Positions 49,501 through 60,732 are shown, counted from the first letter of the stretch. The stretch: DNA of 64,000 nt from Andalucia godoyi (GCA_009859145.1 VRVR01000045.1:177940-241939); one strand, 5' to 3'. The notes: generated by a model not told the origin, from the sequence alone. Program-made: numbers and translations.

Positions 49501-52500
49501 CTACCTGCGTCGCTTGCTTCTCGGCTCACTGTCGTCGCTTGTGCAGCTACTAAAATCCTCGTCCGATAGTGAGACTCTTTCTTTCTTCCTTGTGTCCTTT
49601 GATGCAATCTGGACCTTCGAGGCTTTGTGGTGCTTTGTTGGTTTCGTGAGACGGGTCTTCTGTCTCATGACTTCCTCTTCGATGCTGTCTTCAGTTTCCG
49701 ACAACACAGCATCGCTGGAAGGTTCCTCTTCTTCACTACCATTTTCAGAAGAGTGTGATGTGACATTTTCTCGATTCTGCGACCATTGCGTGGCTTGGGG
49801 AGATATTGCCGGGGCCCGCGTTGAACTATCCACATTGGTAGTGCGCTGAAATTGGATGCGATTTCTTTCTTCAACGAAAGCCGTCGTTTGCACGGCGGGC
49901 ATGACTCGTTGATCGAGACTGGTAGCTTCCGTCCCAAGCTTCATTTCAAATACTTGCAACTTCTCATGTCCCCAGAAGCTTGAGCTAGAAGCTTCAGCCA
50001 GTGCGTCATCGTCGTCGTCATCATCACCATCATCATCCGTGGGATTGACCTTGTTGTTCTTTCGATGATGTGCTTCTGCTTTCCGATCTTCGTCCTCAAT
50101 CAAACTATCTGGATAGTTTAAGGGCTTCGCAGAATACAGAGTCTCCGCAAACTTTTTAGGGTCAACGGTATTCATGAATGATTTCTTGAGGGGAGCCATG
50201 ATCCGTTCCAGATGCTTCCGCATGCAGTACTTGTCTGTATCCTCCCGAATCTGGATTGTCAAATTGGAGTTTCGACCTGAGCTCATTGTCATATTCCGAT
50301 TGTTACCCATCAACCGCTGTGATGCTTCCCCTCGATAGGATATATTGAGAAATTCATTTGTGGACGATGAGGCAACTGACTGAACGGTTTTGCAGATATG
50401 CGGATATCTGTTGCTTAGCTTCTCGAGCACAAGATAAGTTCTCTTTTCGGTGTACACTGATGCATTTGCTTCAATAATAGCAGATACCACATGGGAAACA
50501 TGGGAGTTCCGCGGAGCTGCTAAGAAAATCTTGGTGTAGAGCACCAATCGTCGGGCCATTTCAATTTTGGGCACTCCCTTTTCGTCCAGCAACACCATGT
50601 TTTCTACATTGCGACAGATGATATTGCACGTTGTTGGCAAAAGGACATGCCTGTCCGACACCGTGGAATCTCCCTTCTCTACTATATCGTCCTCCCTCAT
50701 TTCGTACTGTTTTCCCTTTTCAACTTGACGATACAAGAACTCAAATCCTGCATCTACTTGTTGTTGAAGGATGCCAAACTCGCTGAATGCAAGTTTTGTG
50801 ACCTCTTTCCTTATGTCTGAAATATCAGATTCTATCTGGACATAAGTGTGATCTACGAATCTCTGAAGCTCCATAATATCACAACTGACACGGGCTGCTC
50901 CATGAGGCCTGTGATATGACCAAACTACTTTGTTTTCGCGGCACAATCTACAAATGATGCGTAGAATCTTTTCGGCATACAATTTTTCAGTCTCATGGAT
51001 GAGAGACATGTGGAAGATGGTTCCCTTATGCCACGAAGCAGAAATGTCACAAACCTTTTCCGGCGCATTCTTGTTTTGCTGTATTGCGCCACCAATTACT
51101 TCATAAGGATGTGACGTGATGGAACGACTGCCAAAATCCTCAAGAATCTTATCAATTGAAGCCATTGAGGGCCTATTACTAGGATCCATTCTCCGGAAGA
51201 GTTCCTTGACCAGATCACTTCTGTTGGAATCAACATAGAAGTAGCTTTCATCTGTTCTTTCAACACCTTTCACGCGCTCAGACTTGTGTTGTGGATTGTT
51301 GCGATACAGTTCAAACAATTTGTCTTTCACAATTTGTTCGTCCGGATTTTCATTTTCGATGCTAATCATCGACATAGCGAGCACCATAATTTCAAATGTG
51401 CAAAAGAGATGTGGTGAGCCATGTTGCACGATTGACGAGACAATGTCTTCGAGAAGCGCATCTTCTGAAATGAGATTTCGAGCAGGAGATGCTTCTGTGC
51501 AGAACACTCGAATCAGCATGTAATCAATTACCATATGCCTTGCGAGGATCTTTGCTCGTTCTAATGTTCGGACATGTAGTCTCTTTCGTCCTCTTGAAGC
51601 TAGAATGTTCTGTGCCTTTTCTACAAGGAGAGGGAATATGTCCATGGAAACATCAGTCAGGACACGAGATTCGATCATCTTTTCCACTAGAAAATGCATC
51701 AGGCATTTCCATCGCCATTCATTATCAAGATTTTGTCTCTCCATCGCTTCGGCAGACCCTTCCAAGTCTTCTGCTAGTTTAACAGCACCAAGAGACCGGA
51801 CGTCAGTTACACTTTCCGCTAAGAAGATGATTAAGAACCTTGTCAGCAGTGCGGCATCCACCGTGCTTGTCAACGCATTTGAGGCATAGAAGTGACAACC
51901 AATGCACTCGGACTTGCTTATTTTGTTCGTGCGCTCCTTGCTTTCCTCGTCACGCACAAACTCAAGGATGACAATTGACATCTTTGTCAGAATGTCTTTA
52001 AGGGCGTTCGTCAAGTCACTATCGGTAGTATACTCATGGATCGGAAACTCATGGTTCATCTTCAGAATGTCGTTATTGTCCTTTGCCACCGCATCTGCAC
52101 GCTTCGTCTGAGATGTAATTCTGTTAGCTCCCGGTGTGACTCTCTCAACGGTGTCCAGTCCGAAGGATTTCGATGTGGAGTTTTGACCCAAAAGGAGAAC
52201 ATTGAAATGAAGTTCATTGCTGTACCGGTATGTGTCGTACCGGCCCACGAGAAGGGTGAAAAGAGGGATGTGACAGGAGTAGACCTTCCAGACTTTGTCG
52301 AAATGTTCGATGTCTCGAATGACACAGTTCGCATACAGTCCAAGATCGTTGAATATCATTTCATAAGTTGGAGCGTGCTTCATGTTGATATTCAACAAAT
52401 TGCTCAACAACACCTTTGTCCGTTCGCACATATGAGCCGATCGTGTTAACGCTTTGTCACAGAACATTGAGATCCGCTGAGAATGGGCTTCGCGGATTTT

Positions 52501-53790
52501 GTTCATCACTTGAGCATCAACAGTTTTCGGATTGAGCTTGTACAGTCCCCTCAGCTCGGTTTCGAGTTTCTTTCCAAGTTCCTCATTCTTCCTGCGAAGG
52601 CTCCGGAATACAGAACTATCTACCTGCTCCATGATTGCCTGCGGATCCTGCAAATCCATTTTCGATTTCTCGATTTTCACAAAGTTCAGGCTGTTAGGAT
52701 CGAAGTTGGAGCGATCTTTCAGGAAGTGATCTTTCGCGGGCAGACCCATCGCAGTTCTCAAACTCTTAGCCTTCACCTCTTGCATCAGTAACTCTGCTTC
52801 GATTCTGTCATCTGCAATATCGTATTTCTCCAAATACTGAGGTGTGTCTTGGACGTTCAAAGCATGCGATGATTGACGGACATCCTTTTCATATAACGGA
52901 TTCACGAAGTATTTCTGGAAGCTAGGGAGATACCGGCCCATGATGATCTCCGTATCGATGTCCTGTGGTTCCAGCACCATTCCGCACTGCGACGGCACAT
53001 CAGTCTGGAAGGAATCTTCATTTGACCGATGTCCTGTATCACACATCCGGAATTCGTAGGACCTATTCGAGACTGTCACATAGTTGTCAATGTTTCGGAA
53101 TTTAGAATGAGCCATCGGCGGAGTGTTCTGGAGTGCGATTTCATATCTGAATGCATTGAAGGGATTCAGTATATTTGAAGGGTCGTTCAGTGCTGCTTTC
53201 AGCGCATTCTTGCGGACCTCCGCTGAAAATTCACAGCCCCAGTACATACCGACGATCTTGAGCAAATGCGGCAGAGACTTGATGTCCGTGAAACGAAGAA
53301 ACTCGGGAGCATTCTCCACTTCTCCGCGGCCCTTCGCTGGTAAGTACAAACGCTTGCGGATCTTTTCCATGAGGTTCTTCATGGCTATTTCTTCGTTGAC
53401 ATGCGGGTTTGCGATGTCTTTCTTCAAAACCCATATGCGGAATGCGAGGGCTAAAGTTTCATCGTTGTGCGCATGCACATCTTCGAAAACCACTTCAATG
53501 GCTTCTCCAGGAGCATATCCAGCGTCCTCTGCAATTTTCTGGTATTCCTGCACAAACTGAAGCAAGAACTGAAGAGTTGCCTTCATGTGCGCACCTTCCT
53601 TGTTGGTTTTGAAGTCGTTGAATGTTTTAGCATTCTCGATCATGAGGGCAGTTGGCACTGTCAGACACAGTATGTTGGCGAGATTCCGAAAATGAATGAG
53701 AATCTTACTGTGGAGGTTGTTCCACATGGCATGGTTATTTTTCTCCATGGCGGATGCGACTGCTGCAGCAGTGTCGGCGGTTGAGGTCAT
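49501..53790 (-). CDS. AAA+ / MCM-like ATPase of the long-repeat element (1429 aa)
   Basis: I start at 53790 (MTSTADTAAAVASAMEKNN). The open frame reaches 54009, but the extra 73 residues are a translated CT tract (FFSFFSFFPSFSLSFFF) inside the inverted repeat. The ATPase core begins near residue 535: NVLLLGQNSTSKSF (P-loop with Ser-Lys-Ser but Ser in place of the GK Gly), followed by a helix, TKMSIVILEFVRDEES (a Walker B-like strand, acidic residues displaced), and SNALTSTVDAALLTRFLIIFLAES (sensor 1 and arginine-finger-like RF). This order resembles MCM and related helicase ATPases. Helical regions flank it, and the tail is acidic, Ser-rich and basic by turns (DDDGDDDDDDD, RKKERVSLSDEDFSS, PRSKRRR, possible NLS). 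It could be the element's replicative helicase. Confidence 0.7.
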   Translation of the reverse strand: MTSTADTAAAVASAMEKNNHAMWNNLHSKILIHFRNLANILCLTVPTALMIENAKTFNDFKTNKEGAHMKATLQFLLQFVQEYQKIAEDAGYAPGEAIEVVFEDVHAHNDETLALAFRIWVLKKDIANPHVNEEIAMKNLMEKIRKRLYLPAKGRGEVENAPEFLRFTDIKSLPHLLKIVGMYWGCEFSAEVRKNALKAALNDPSNILNPFNAFRYEIALQNTPPMAHSKFRNIDNYVTVSNRSYEFRMCDTGHRSNEDSFQTDVPSQCGMVLEPQDIDTEIIMGRYLPSFQKYFVNPLYEKDVRQSSHALNVQDTPQYLEKYDIADDRIEAELLMQEVKAKSLRTAMGLPAKDHFLKDRSNFDPNSLNFVKIEKSKMDLQDPQAIMEQVDSSVFRSLRRKNEELGKKLETELRGLYKLNPKTVDAQVMNKIREAHSQRISMFCDKALTRSAHMCERTKVLLSNLLNINMKHAPTYEMIFNDLGLYANCVIRDIEHFDKVWKVYSCHIPLFTLLVGRYDTYRYSNELHFNVLLLGQNSTSKSFGLDTVERVTPGANRITSQTKRADAVAKDNNDILKMNHEFPIHEYTTDSDLTNALKDILTKMSIVILEFVRDEESKERTNKISKSECIGCHFYASNALTSTVDAALLTRFLIIFLAESVTDVRSLGAVKLAEDLEGSAEAMERQNLDNEWRWKCLMHFLVEKMIESRVLTDVSMDIFPLLVEKAQNILASRGRKRLHVRTLERAKILARHMVIDYMLIRVFCTEASPARNLISEDALLEDIVSSIVQHGSPHLFCTFEIMVLAMSMISIENENPDEQIVKDKLFELYRNNPQHKSERVKGVERTDESYFYVDSNRSDLVKELFRRMDPSNRPSMASIDKILEDFGSRSITSHPYEVIGGAIQQNKNAPEKVCDISASWHKGTIFHMSLIHETEKLYAEKILRIICRLCRENKVVWSYHRPHGAARVSCDIMELQRFVDHTYVQIESDISDIRKEVTKLAFSEFGILQQQVDAGFEFLYRQVEKGKQYEMREDDIVEKGDSTVSDRHVLLPTTCNIICRNVENMVLLDEKGVPKIEMARRLVLYTKIFLAAPRNSHVSHVVSAIIEANASVYTEKRTYLVLEKLSNRYPHICKTVQSVASSSTNEFLNISYRGEASQRLMGNNRNMTMSSGRNSNLTIQIREDTDKYCMRKHLERIMAPLKKSFMNTVDPKKFAETLYSAKPLNYPDSLIEDEDRKAEAHHRKNNKVNPTDDDGDDDDDDDALAEASSSSFWGHEKLQVFEMKLGTEATSLDQRVMPAVQTTAFVEERNRIQFQRTTNVDSSTRAPAISPQATQWSQNRENVTSHSSENGSEEEEPSSDAVLSETEDSIEEEVMRQKTRLTKPTKHHKASKVQIASKDTRKKERVSLSDEDFSSCTSDDSEPRSKRRR

Positions 53791-55799
53791 TGTTGACAAT
53801 GAGGGGGTTGGATTGGGTTGGTTGGTAAGCTGGGTTAGAGGGAGCAGAAAGGAAATGGTGGGGAGCTTTGTTGAGAGCAGCAAGGGAAAAGGAAGAAAGA
53901 AAGGAAGAAGGAAGGAAGAGGGAAGGAAAAAGAAAGAAAGAGAAAAAGAAGGAAAAAAGGAAAAGAAAGAGAAGAAGTTGCAAAACCACACACAGACGGA
54001 AGTAGACACAGTTATTTTGTGGGTTCTGGGGTGCTGCCCTACTATGTGTGTAAGGTAATATTCGACGTACTGCGGATTGGTGGAGACGAATCACCAATCA
54101 ACCTCGACGCTCCGACATTATTCCGGAAGTGCGAGCAGACGCCAATTGCCATGATGGACATGTGCGGTCTGCTCCATAACAGGCAAAGTTTCTAAGTAGC
54201 TGCCTCAAAGGAATGGCGAACAGTTGAAATAACATGTGAGCAGATCAGAGTAGCTCGTTGTTGCTTCCGGAATGTCATGATTACTATAGCACTGCCGTTC
54301 TCTCTTCAGGAACGGTGTTCGTCAGGGTCTCAAGGGACGATTGTCGAGTCAGCCTTTATCCTGACAATGCATCCTGTCATACGCAAGGCCGCACTCATTC
54401 TTCCAATTGCAGAAAGAGAAAGTCTGCTTGTCTACTTTCAAGCAAAAAGGAAGTAAGGGCGTTTTATTTCCGAAGAATGTTGATCACGGAAGACTGCTTA
54501 TCTGTAAGTCGAGTTCCGGTTCTCATTCTGTATATTCTTGCATTTGTCTTGTAGCAGAGCACTGGCATTCTGTCTTATGAATGGCCTGAGAGAGTACCTT
54601 TGCAGTTAGCGTGCTGAACGTTTTATTGCACCTTTGTGTTGGACGCTTCCAAGCAAATCCGTTTCTGTCGACCACGATGAGTGAACTCTGCAAATGCGTG
54701 GTTTGCTGCCGAGTTAAGACTAGCGCTTCCGTCAGAACCTGTAGAAGGGTGTGCTTGGTCCTGTCCTTTTCCTTTCCAAAGCATCCCTTATTACTTGTGG
54801 TTGCATTCATTTGAAATCATGCATCATGAGACCGCGACAGAGTTCACACCGCACTATTCTATTGGAATTGTTAACAGGTCGCTGCTGCTCTATCGAGAGT
54901 GGGAATGGAGATCGAGGTTGCAGTTCCCCTTTGTTTCATTTAGAGACTGATTCATGTTAGACTTGTTTCGTCAGGGGATTCGATCTGTACTTCAGCATTG
55001 ACGAACATTTTGTTGTTGCTTTGTTGATTCGTGACCAGGACGTGTATTGCAAGATGCACTTGACCGACGCCTTTTGAACTTTGATTTAAACGTTTGAGCG
55101 GTTTGGAGCGAGAACACGAGGGGATGCTAAAAGGGACGTCCTTTGATCTTATTCTTGCTGAGCTCTGCTTTGCAGACTACCGCAAATGATCGTTGGTGTC
55201 GGCTGAGGTCGCACTCAGGGCCCCGACAGAGTTGACGGCTGATTTGACCTGGTTCATTGTCTTGTTCAAAGTAACGCCGACAGTAACAGCACCTTGGCAG
55301 TTTCAATAACAGGACTTTGGAGCCTCCTGCAGTTGAGCTATACGCTGTCTGCTATCTTTCAGAAGGGGGACTTTGAGAAAGCTAAGAGGATGCACTGAAG
55401 CGATTTACAGGTCTAAACTGTCAGCAGCTCGTGTGGATTGTTTGCAGTTGGTTTTGGGTTACGAGAATGGGTTTTGGAGTTGAAGAAGAGAACTCGGTGG
55501 CCGCTGGGGTCGCGGTGTTCGTCTCTGGGGTTGTCTTTTATTGGCTTTTTGAGACATCCTGATTACTGGGTTGTTGAAAGGTCTATAGATGAATCTATGG
55601 AATTGTTTGAAGTGGGTTTTGTGGGCAAATTAGGATCCTTTTAAGCATCCGGCAAAGAGATGTACCTGTTTAAAAATCGAGGTTACACTTTCCGGAGAAG
55701 AGAATCGGAGGTTTGTACAGAGCTGTTGAAGCGTAGTAAAGATCACCTCAATCGCTTGCATCTCGTGCTTTTAAAATCCCTTAAGAGGACCTTTAAGTC

Positions 55800-56470
55800 G
55801 TATTCTGAGTTCAGCGGTTAGTTCCTTTCTTGGCTCCTTTCTTCTTTCCTTTTTCAGTTCCTTTTTTAGTTCCTCTTTGCGTGTGATTTTGCCTTTTGTT
55901 TAGAGGAATTGAATATAAAACGAAATGATCTCTACAGCCGTCACCTGCTTTCAACTGACCGTAGTCGGGGAATTTAGCGGGATATTTCACCTAAAATAGT
56001 AAAAAACAGAGGTTCTGCTCAATTAGACCTGTGAACAGGGGTAAAGACCATTTCCACAACTACATCTCACCCTAACCCATCTAATAAAATAACATACAAA
56101 TATACCCTAACCACTCTAAAACAAACAACTACACACTCTAAAACTCATTATACTAATTACTTCTTTATCATTATTATTATTTATTAATATTATTGTTTTG
56201 TATTGTGTGTTTTGTATTTTGACCTGGGGCTAGGGTTAGGGCTAGGGTTACATTTTCAGGGGAGGCTATCTGGGAAAGCGGGTTGGGGGTGTTCACAGGA
56301 CTAAGTAAGCAGAAACACAAAACCTTCCTAATTTGGACGACACACATTACAGTAGATAACTTATTATTATTATTACTATTATTATTATTATTATTATATT
56401 CTTTTACTTCTTCTATCTCTCATATGATTATTCAATAAGCAATTTCATTTAAGTTTCAGTCAAGCAGCTC
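55800..56470 (-). repeat. Highly conserved core of the right inverted-repeat arm
   Basis: Nearly identical to 37850-38550 in reverse complement, in contrast with the diverged flanks. It includes the telomere-like units at 56226-56251 and the (TTA/ATT)n tract near 56360-56400. Confidence 0.85.
56226..56251 (-). repeat. Telomere-like TTAGGG/CTAGGG units (right arm)
   Basis: The mirrored copy of 38072-38096, written GGGCTAGGGTTAGGGCTAGG on this strand. Confidence 0.85.
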
Positions 56471-56790
56471 AATCTGAAAGAGTCCAGAAGCTCAACTCAA
56501 ACGGGATACGCAGCTCAATCTCAAAGGGGACAAGCAGCTCAATCTCAAAGGGGACAAGCAGCTCAATCTCAAAGGGGACAAGCAGCTCAATCTCAAAGGG
56601 GACAAGCAGCTCAATCTCAAAGGGGACAAGCAGCTCATTCTCAAACGGGACAAGAAGCTCAATCTCAAAGGGGACAAGCAGCTCAATCTCAAAAGGGACA
56701 AGCAGCTCAATCTGAAAGGGGACACGCAGCTCATGTCAAAGGGGACACGCAGCTCAATCTCAAAGAGGACAAGCAGCTCCCACTGAAGAA
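56460..56790 (-). repeat. 24-base tandem repeat array (right arm)
   Basis: About 13 copies of AGCAGCTCAATCTCAAAGGG plus GACA, the reverse complement of the array at 37430-37865. The array is about 100 bases shorter than its partner. One frame through it encodes a repetitive LRLSCLSP peptide that I treat as fortuitous. Confidence 0.9.
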
Positions 56791-57130
56791 ATGCCACTCT
56801 TGCTCAAAGCCAAGTAGCTGGATCAACAACGGTCCCAACACAACTTGCCTCCGCTCCGTAAGCCAATCGCCGGTCACAATGCACGCCTAGCAGCCACGGA
56901 AAGTGAAAGAATGCGCTTGATTCGGCCGCCATTCCAGCAAGACGCACCCAGGACCAAAGAAGCAACCAACCGAAGCACCCAGCCAGACCGAGAGTGCAGA
57001 GCAAGGAAATCTTTGCCCTTTGCATGAGCCTCCAAAGGATACTCAAGTGCGCTTCCATGCACAAGCAATTCCAATTCCCAAAAGACACAAAATTCTGCTG
57101 AAAATGACCGCATCATCGCTTTATTCAGAC

Positions 57131-57935
57131 AACACAGCCGACCGATCAGTGTACGTTGGATTCACCCATCAGTGACCCGCACGCACCACCGACACCGATA
57201 CCGCACGCCGAAGAAATGCAGCTCTGAGCCAATCAACACAACAAATCCCGCAAACATCGCGTTGGCAGTCAAAAGGAGACACGAGACGCTGCACTCAGCA
57301 TTCGCCCGTCGTCAAGCAGAATCAGTTGGGTACACTCTTGGTAGAAACCATGCTTTACGCTCAAGAGGAGCCTTCTTTTCCTCATCCTATATTTGAATGG
57401 AACTGAAGGTGGATGGCCACGGATGCAGTCGCCTCGTCTTTGGTCCTTCATTCTCGCTCCTCAAAGTTACTGAAGTTTCAGCCAATCAAAGTCGTTTGAA
57501 CAGAAAACAACGATCTTCGCAGCCATGTTGAATATCGCAGGTCAAGCAGGTCCCTCTTTCCGATGTCCACTGTTTGCAAACGTCTACTAGACCCTGTTGT
57601 GGCATGAATTTGAAATGTCCGTTTCTACACTTTTCTTGATTGCCTCGCTTGCGCTGTGTGATGCGTGTCTTGATAAATGGGACAGCATGATTGAAGAGGT
57701 TCCCCTGACGTAATGCACAGTGGCCCTGTGGACGGACAAGATGGAATGAATGGTCATAGAGGCTCTGGTAAGTTTACTTCTTAGAGACTCGTGCTCTTCT
57801 TCACAAAGCAGAAGAATCGATTTTAAGAAACACGGACATGAAAAACTGGTGCGAAGAGAATGGCTAGGTTGTGGCTGATGCGGAGTGTAGAACATCAACA
57901 CCACATCAGGGGACACCAAGCCTCTCGCTTCAATA
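57131..57935. other. Flank outside the long-repeat element
   Basis: I see no gene in this interval. It is the 3' flank of the 610-aa gene and the outer border of the right arm. Confidence 0.5.
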
Positions 57936-59768
57936 CTAAAAGCGATCACGCGGTAGAAGGACTGGATCCACACTATTAAGATAGTTGTGCGTCTTCAGAT
58001 ACTGCAATCCAAAGGCGAGCTCTGCCTCATGAAGACCGCTTGCAAAAGGATGGTTCATAATAAGCGCCTTCTCTTCAGGCCCAATACGGCGAGAGAACTG
58101 CATTTGCGTCACGCCGCTCTGCAAGTTTTCATAAGGAATCCATGCTTTTGTTGTTGTCGAATAGATGCTTTGCAAAGTGAAATAGATGATGTTGCCCCAT
58201 AAAGCATAAGCCAAATCTCTCAGTATGCGATGAACCATTAGCTTGCCTTGCTTAGCGTTCACTATCTCACTTCCCCAATTATCTGCAACCTCTTGAAGGT
58301 TGCTGTCGAATGTCTTCTTAAGGCTGGTAATTTGCGCTTTAATCACGGGCGCCTTCAATTCGGGAGTGTAACTTTCGATCATTTCGCAAATCTTTGGTAA
58401 CGTTCCTTTAAACGCTGAGAACTCTTTCATTAGCTTGCCCTTCTCCACAGCAACATACTCATAAGAGATGCTGTCTAAAGAATTCTCACTTGCTGCTTCG
58501 AAGATTGCATCCAGTCTCGCGATACCCAGCAGAACTGCATATGTCTCATTACCCGTGTCATGTTGGATCATTCTCGAAGCCAGATCCACATATTCCGTCG
58601 AGCAAGGCCACGTAATATTACCGATTAACACATTGCAGATGTCGGAGAGCCGCTCATCCGTGCACTCCATACTTCGCCCAGCGCCACTTTTCATACAGAA
58701 CAGTCTTCTAACAAGGTGTTCTACCATTAAATACCTTGCAAAGACACGCTTTTCTTGAGCTTTCTCGTCAGAAATACTAGGCTCCGTGATGGGCTGCCAG
58801 TCGATGTCGGGAACTCTTTTTGTATGCATTAAATATAATATTATAATATGAAGAATCCAAATTGTTTCATAGTGTTTTTTGAGACCCTCGATAGGGTTTA
58901 TCGCGGATGTATTAATGTTTGCAGAAGCATCAACATCGGGTTTCGTCATCATCTTCCAGTCCTGCAGGCCAGTTTTAAATTCATCGACGTCTGGAGTGAC
59001 ACCTGGGTTGCTCTGCACGGAAGATTTGGCAACGGCATCGACGCATCTAGGGGGTGTTTCCTGTGTGACCGAAGTTTTTGACGTGGCTGTTGGGACGTTT
59101 GGCAACCAGAGACTGAAGTGCTGCAAGGAGCGTCTGAACTGCACACATCGCGAACCCTCTACAGACAATGTCCCATTCTGAAACTGTCCTGCCAGCAAGT
59201 AGGCGTCGGTAGCAAGACAACAGGAGACTGAGGCACCTTCCGGATACAACAGTAAATTGCAGGGGTTCATTTGTCCAAGAACGGAAAGCACTCGCTCAAC
59301 GAAATCGTCTCCGTACCCTGCAGAACAGAGCCACATCCTGAAACAGCCAGAGACTCGTTGCAGTTTTTTGGAGCCATTGTTACACTGCACTGGAGTTTCG
59401 AATACTGCATCTAATGAGCCTGAATCCATGTTACAAGTGTAAGGAGGTAAAGAATCATCGAACCGTGGAGATTCCGAAGGTCCTTTCAACTCAACATCGT
59501 CGTCCAAACTTCCAGAGCTTGCTGAAGAGTCGTAGCCTTCTGTGTCAACTGGGGAGCGATGCAAGCCACGCGAAGGTGAAGAAGCGTGAACAGGTGATGA
59601 ACCGTGTTCCGTCATGAGGTCCTCACAGGACTCCACCATTTCGTTTGACTCTCCGTTTGCTGCTCTTTTCTTCTTGTCATTGGCAGTGTTCAGAACAGCC
59701 GGTTCGTCTGCGTGGCGCTTTCGTGAAGGATAACTGATGATAGACTGAGAATTCATAGTGCTGCGCAT
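57936..59768 (-). CDS. Hypothetical protein with low-complexity N-terminus (610 aa)
   Basis: The first 130 residues are polar and Ser/acidic-rich with basic patches (SRKRHADE, KKKRAANGE) that could be nuclear localisation signals. A globular, Cys-containing middle follows (RVSGCFRMWLCSAGYGDDFVERVLSVLG...NPCNLLLYPEGASVSCCLATDAYLLAGQ), then a long helical region (about 290-600) with one hydrophobic stretch (ETIWILHIIILYLMHT). No domain is recognised. It lies just outside the long inverted repeat, so it may be either host or element cargo. A second ATG is four codons in. The uninterrupted length supports a real gene. Confidence 0.75.
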   Translation of the reverse strand: MRSTMNSQSIISYPSRKRHADEPAVLNTANDKKKRAANGESNEMVESCEDLMTEHGSSPVHASSPSRGLHRSPVDTEGYDSSASSGSLDDDVELKGPSESPRFDDSLPPYTCNMDSGSLDAVFETPVQCNNGSKKLQRVSGCFRMWLCSAGYGDDFVERVLSVLGQMNPCNLLLYPEGASVSCCLATDAYLLAGQFQNGTLSVEGSRCVQFRRSLQHFSLWLPNVPTATSKTSVTQETPPRCVDAVAKSSVQSNPGVTPDVDEFKTGLQDWKMMTKPDVDASANINTSAINPIEGLKKHYETIWILHIIILYLMHTKRVPDIDWQPITEPSISDEKAQEKRVFARYLMVEHLVRRLFCMKSGAGRSMECTDERLSDICNVLIGNITWPCSTEYVDLASRMIQHDTGNETYAVLLGIARLDAIFEAASENSLDSISYEYVAVEKGKLMKEFSAFKGTLPKICEMIESYTPELKAPVIKAQITSLKKTFDSNLQEVADNWGSEIVNAKQGKLMVHRILRDLAYALWGNIIYFTLQSIYSTTTKAWIPYENLQSGVTQMQFSRRIGPEEKALIMNHPFASGLHEAELAFGLQYLKTHNYLNSVDPVLLPRDRF

Positions 59769-60239
59769 CGAGCTTTGTTATGAAAAATAAGGAAACCCGC
59801 GGCTTCTGGTTGCGCGGGGTTTTTCTTGCTCTCTCGGCGCGCGGGAGCATTTTCTTGAGCACACTTGAGCCAACGCGGACGGGCACTTGCTTGCGGTACA
59901 CAGGTAACGTGTGTGGCCACTATTCGTATGCCCGCAAGTGCCGGACAATTCTTTCTTTTTCCAATTTCCCCCAACTTCACCCATTCGGCGAAAACTCTTT
60001 GCTGCAGACGATTTGCTCACCGGCACTCCGTTTCGAAAGATTTGCAGACAGACGCCAGGGCTTGGCAGCCGAATTCACGCTGTTGTCGATCGCTTGCTGA
60101 TGGTCGATGTCGTTCGTCCACGTCCTTGATAAGCCGATGTGGGTGCGGATGAAACTTGTTTGGTGAATTGAAGCAATTTGTTTGCTGCCTTTACGGGGGA
60201 TTCTCTTAATCATCCTTTCTCACTTCGACAGTTTTCAGT
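59769..60239. other. Intergenic region
   Basis: This is the 5' flank of the 610-aa gene. Overlapping short frames exist on both strands without recognisable features. It ends at the deleted transposase copy. Confidence 0.5.
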
Positions 60240-60732
60240 TCAGAGTTCCTTCTTCAACTGCATGTTCTGCATGTAGTCCAAAGAAGGTCCTGTACTTGAA
60301 CACACCAGCATCAGTCGAAATGATGTTCCAGCTTCAGAGATCGCACTGGTCATCATGACATGGTTTCTCTCAGAATTGATGACCATTTGCACCTTCTTTG
60401 TTCCTCTGAGAACAAGAACATGCATCTTGGACTCCTGATCTCCCTAGACACATATCTCGTCCATGTTTATCACTCGCCACGCATCTGTCTGACTCGACAG
60501 GATGGAACGTTTGCGCCTGTCCACCGGGCGTTTCCACCAGCGCACGTCGTGCACAGTCGCTGAGCTCATCAAGGATCACATCGTAGTAGATGCCCACGTA
60601 TTTGCGCACCGTACGCTCGGGCGACTGCAGACCGTGGTATTTTGCACCATTGATGATATGCGCAAGGACGTCCTTCGTGAGCTGCGCGTCCGAATTTGAC
60701 TGTTTTCGTGTTGGGGATCGTTTTTTGGCCAT
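60240..60732 (-). pseudogene. Internally deleted pogo-type transposase remnant
   Basis: The 5' part (60732 to about 60550) encodes an N-terminal helix-turn-helix segment (DVLAHIINGAKY, SPERTVRKYVGIYYDVILDEL) closely related to the start of the 62462 transposase. After a junction near 60520 the sequence resumes, in another frame, with the first catalytic block (DAWRVINMDEICV, a stop, GDQESKMHVLVLRGTKKVQ), homologous to about residue 238 onward of the other copy. The middle (DNA-binding and linker) and the rest of the catalytic domain are missing. It is non-functional but shows at least two copies of the family nearby. Confidence 0.8.

Larger units (their letters stand above)
53880..57130 (-). 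repeat. Right arm of the long inverted repeat (about 3.1 kb)
   Basis: This is the inverted partner of 37040-40360. The inner end reaches the CT-rich leader of the ATPase gene, just as the left arm reaches that of the ExoX-C-like gene, so both outer genes read inward from the repeats. Small open frames within it differ between the arms and are not conserved, so I call none. Confidence 0.88.

Noticed and set aside
53791-54009. Hydrophobic Phe/Leu-rich N-terminus of the ATPase ORF as a signal peptide or TM helix
   Set aside because: It is a translated CT-rich tract inside the inverted repeat, and an ATG with a more protein-like start follows at 53790.
56492-56797. Repetitive LRLSCLSP-type ORF
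   Set aside because: It is a translation of the 24-base tandem repeat; the mirrored array in the other arm does not keep the frame.
37040-57130. Polinton/Maverick identity of the long-repeat element
   Set aside because: I find no protein-primed PolB, retroviral-type integrase, FtsK-type packaging ATPase, cysteine protease or capsid gene within it.
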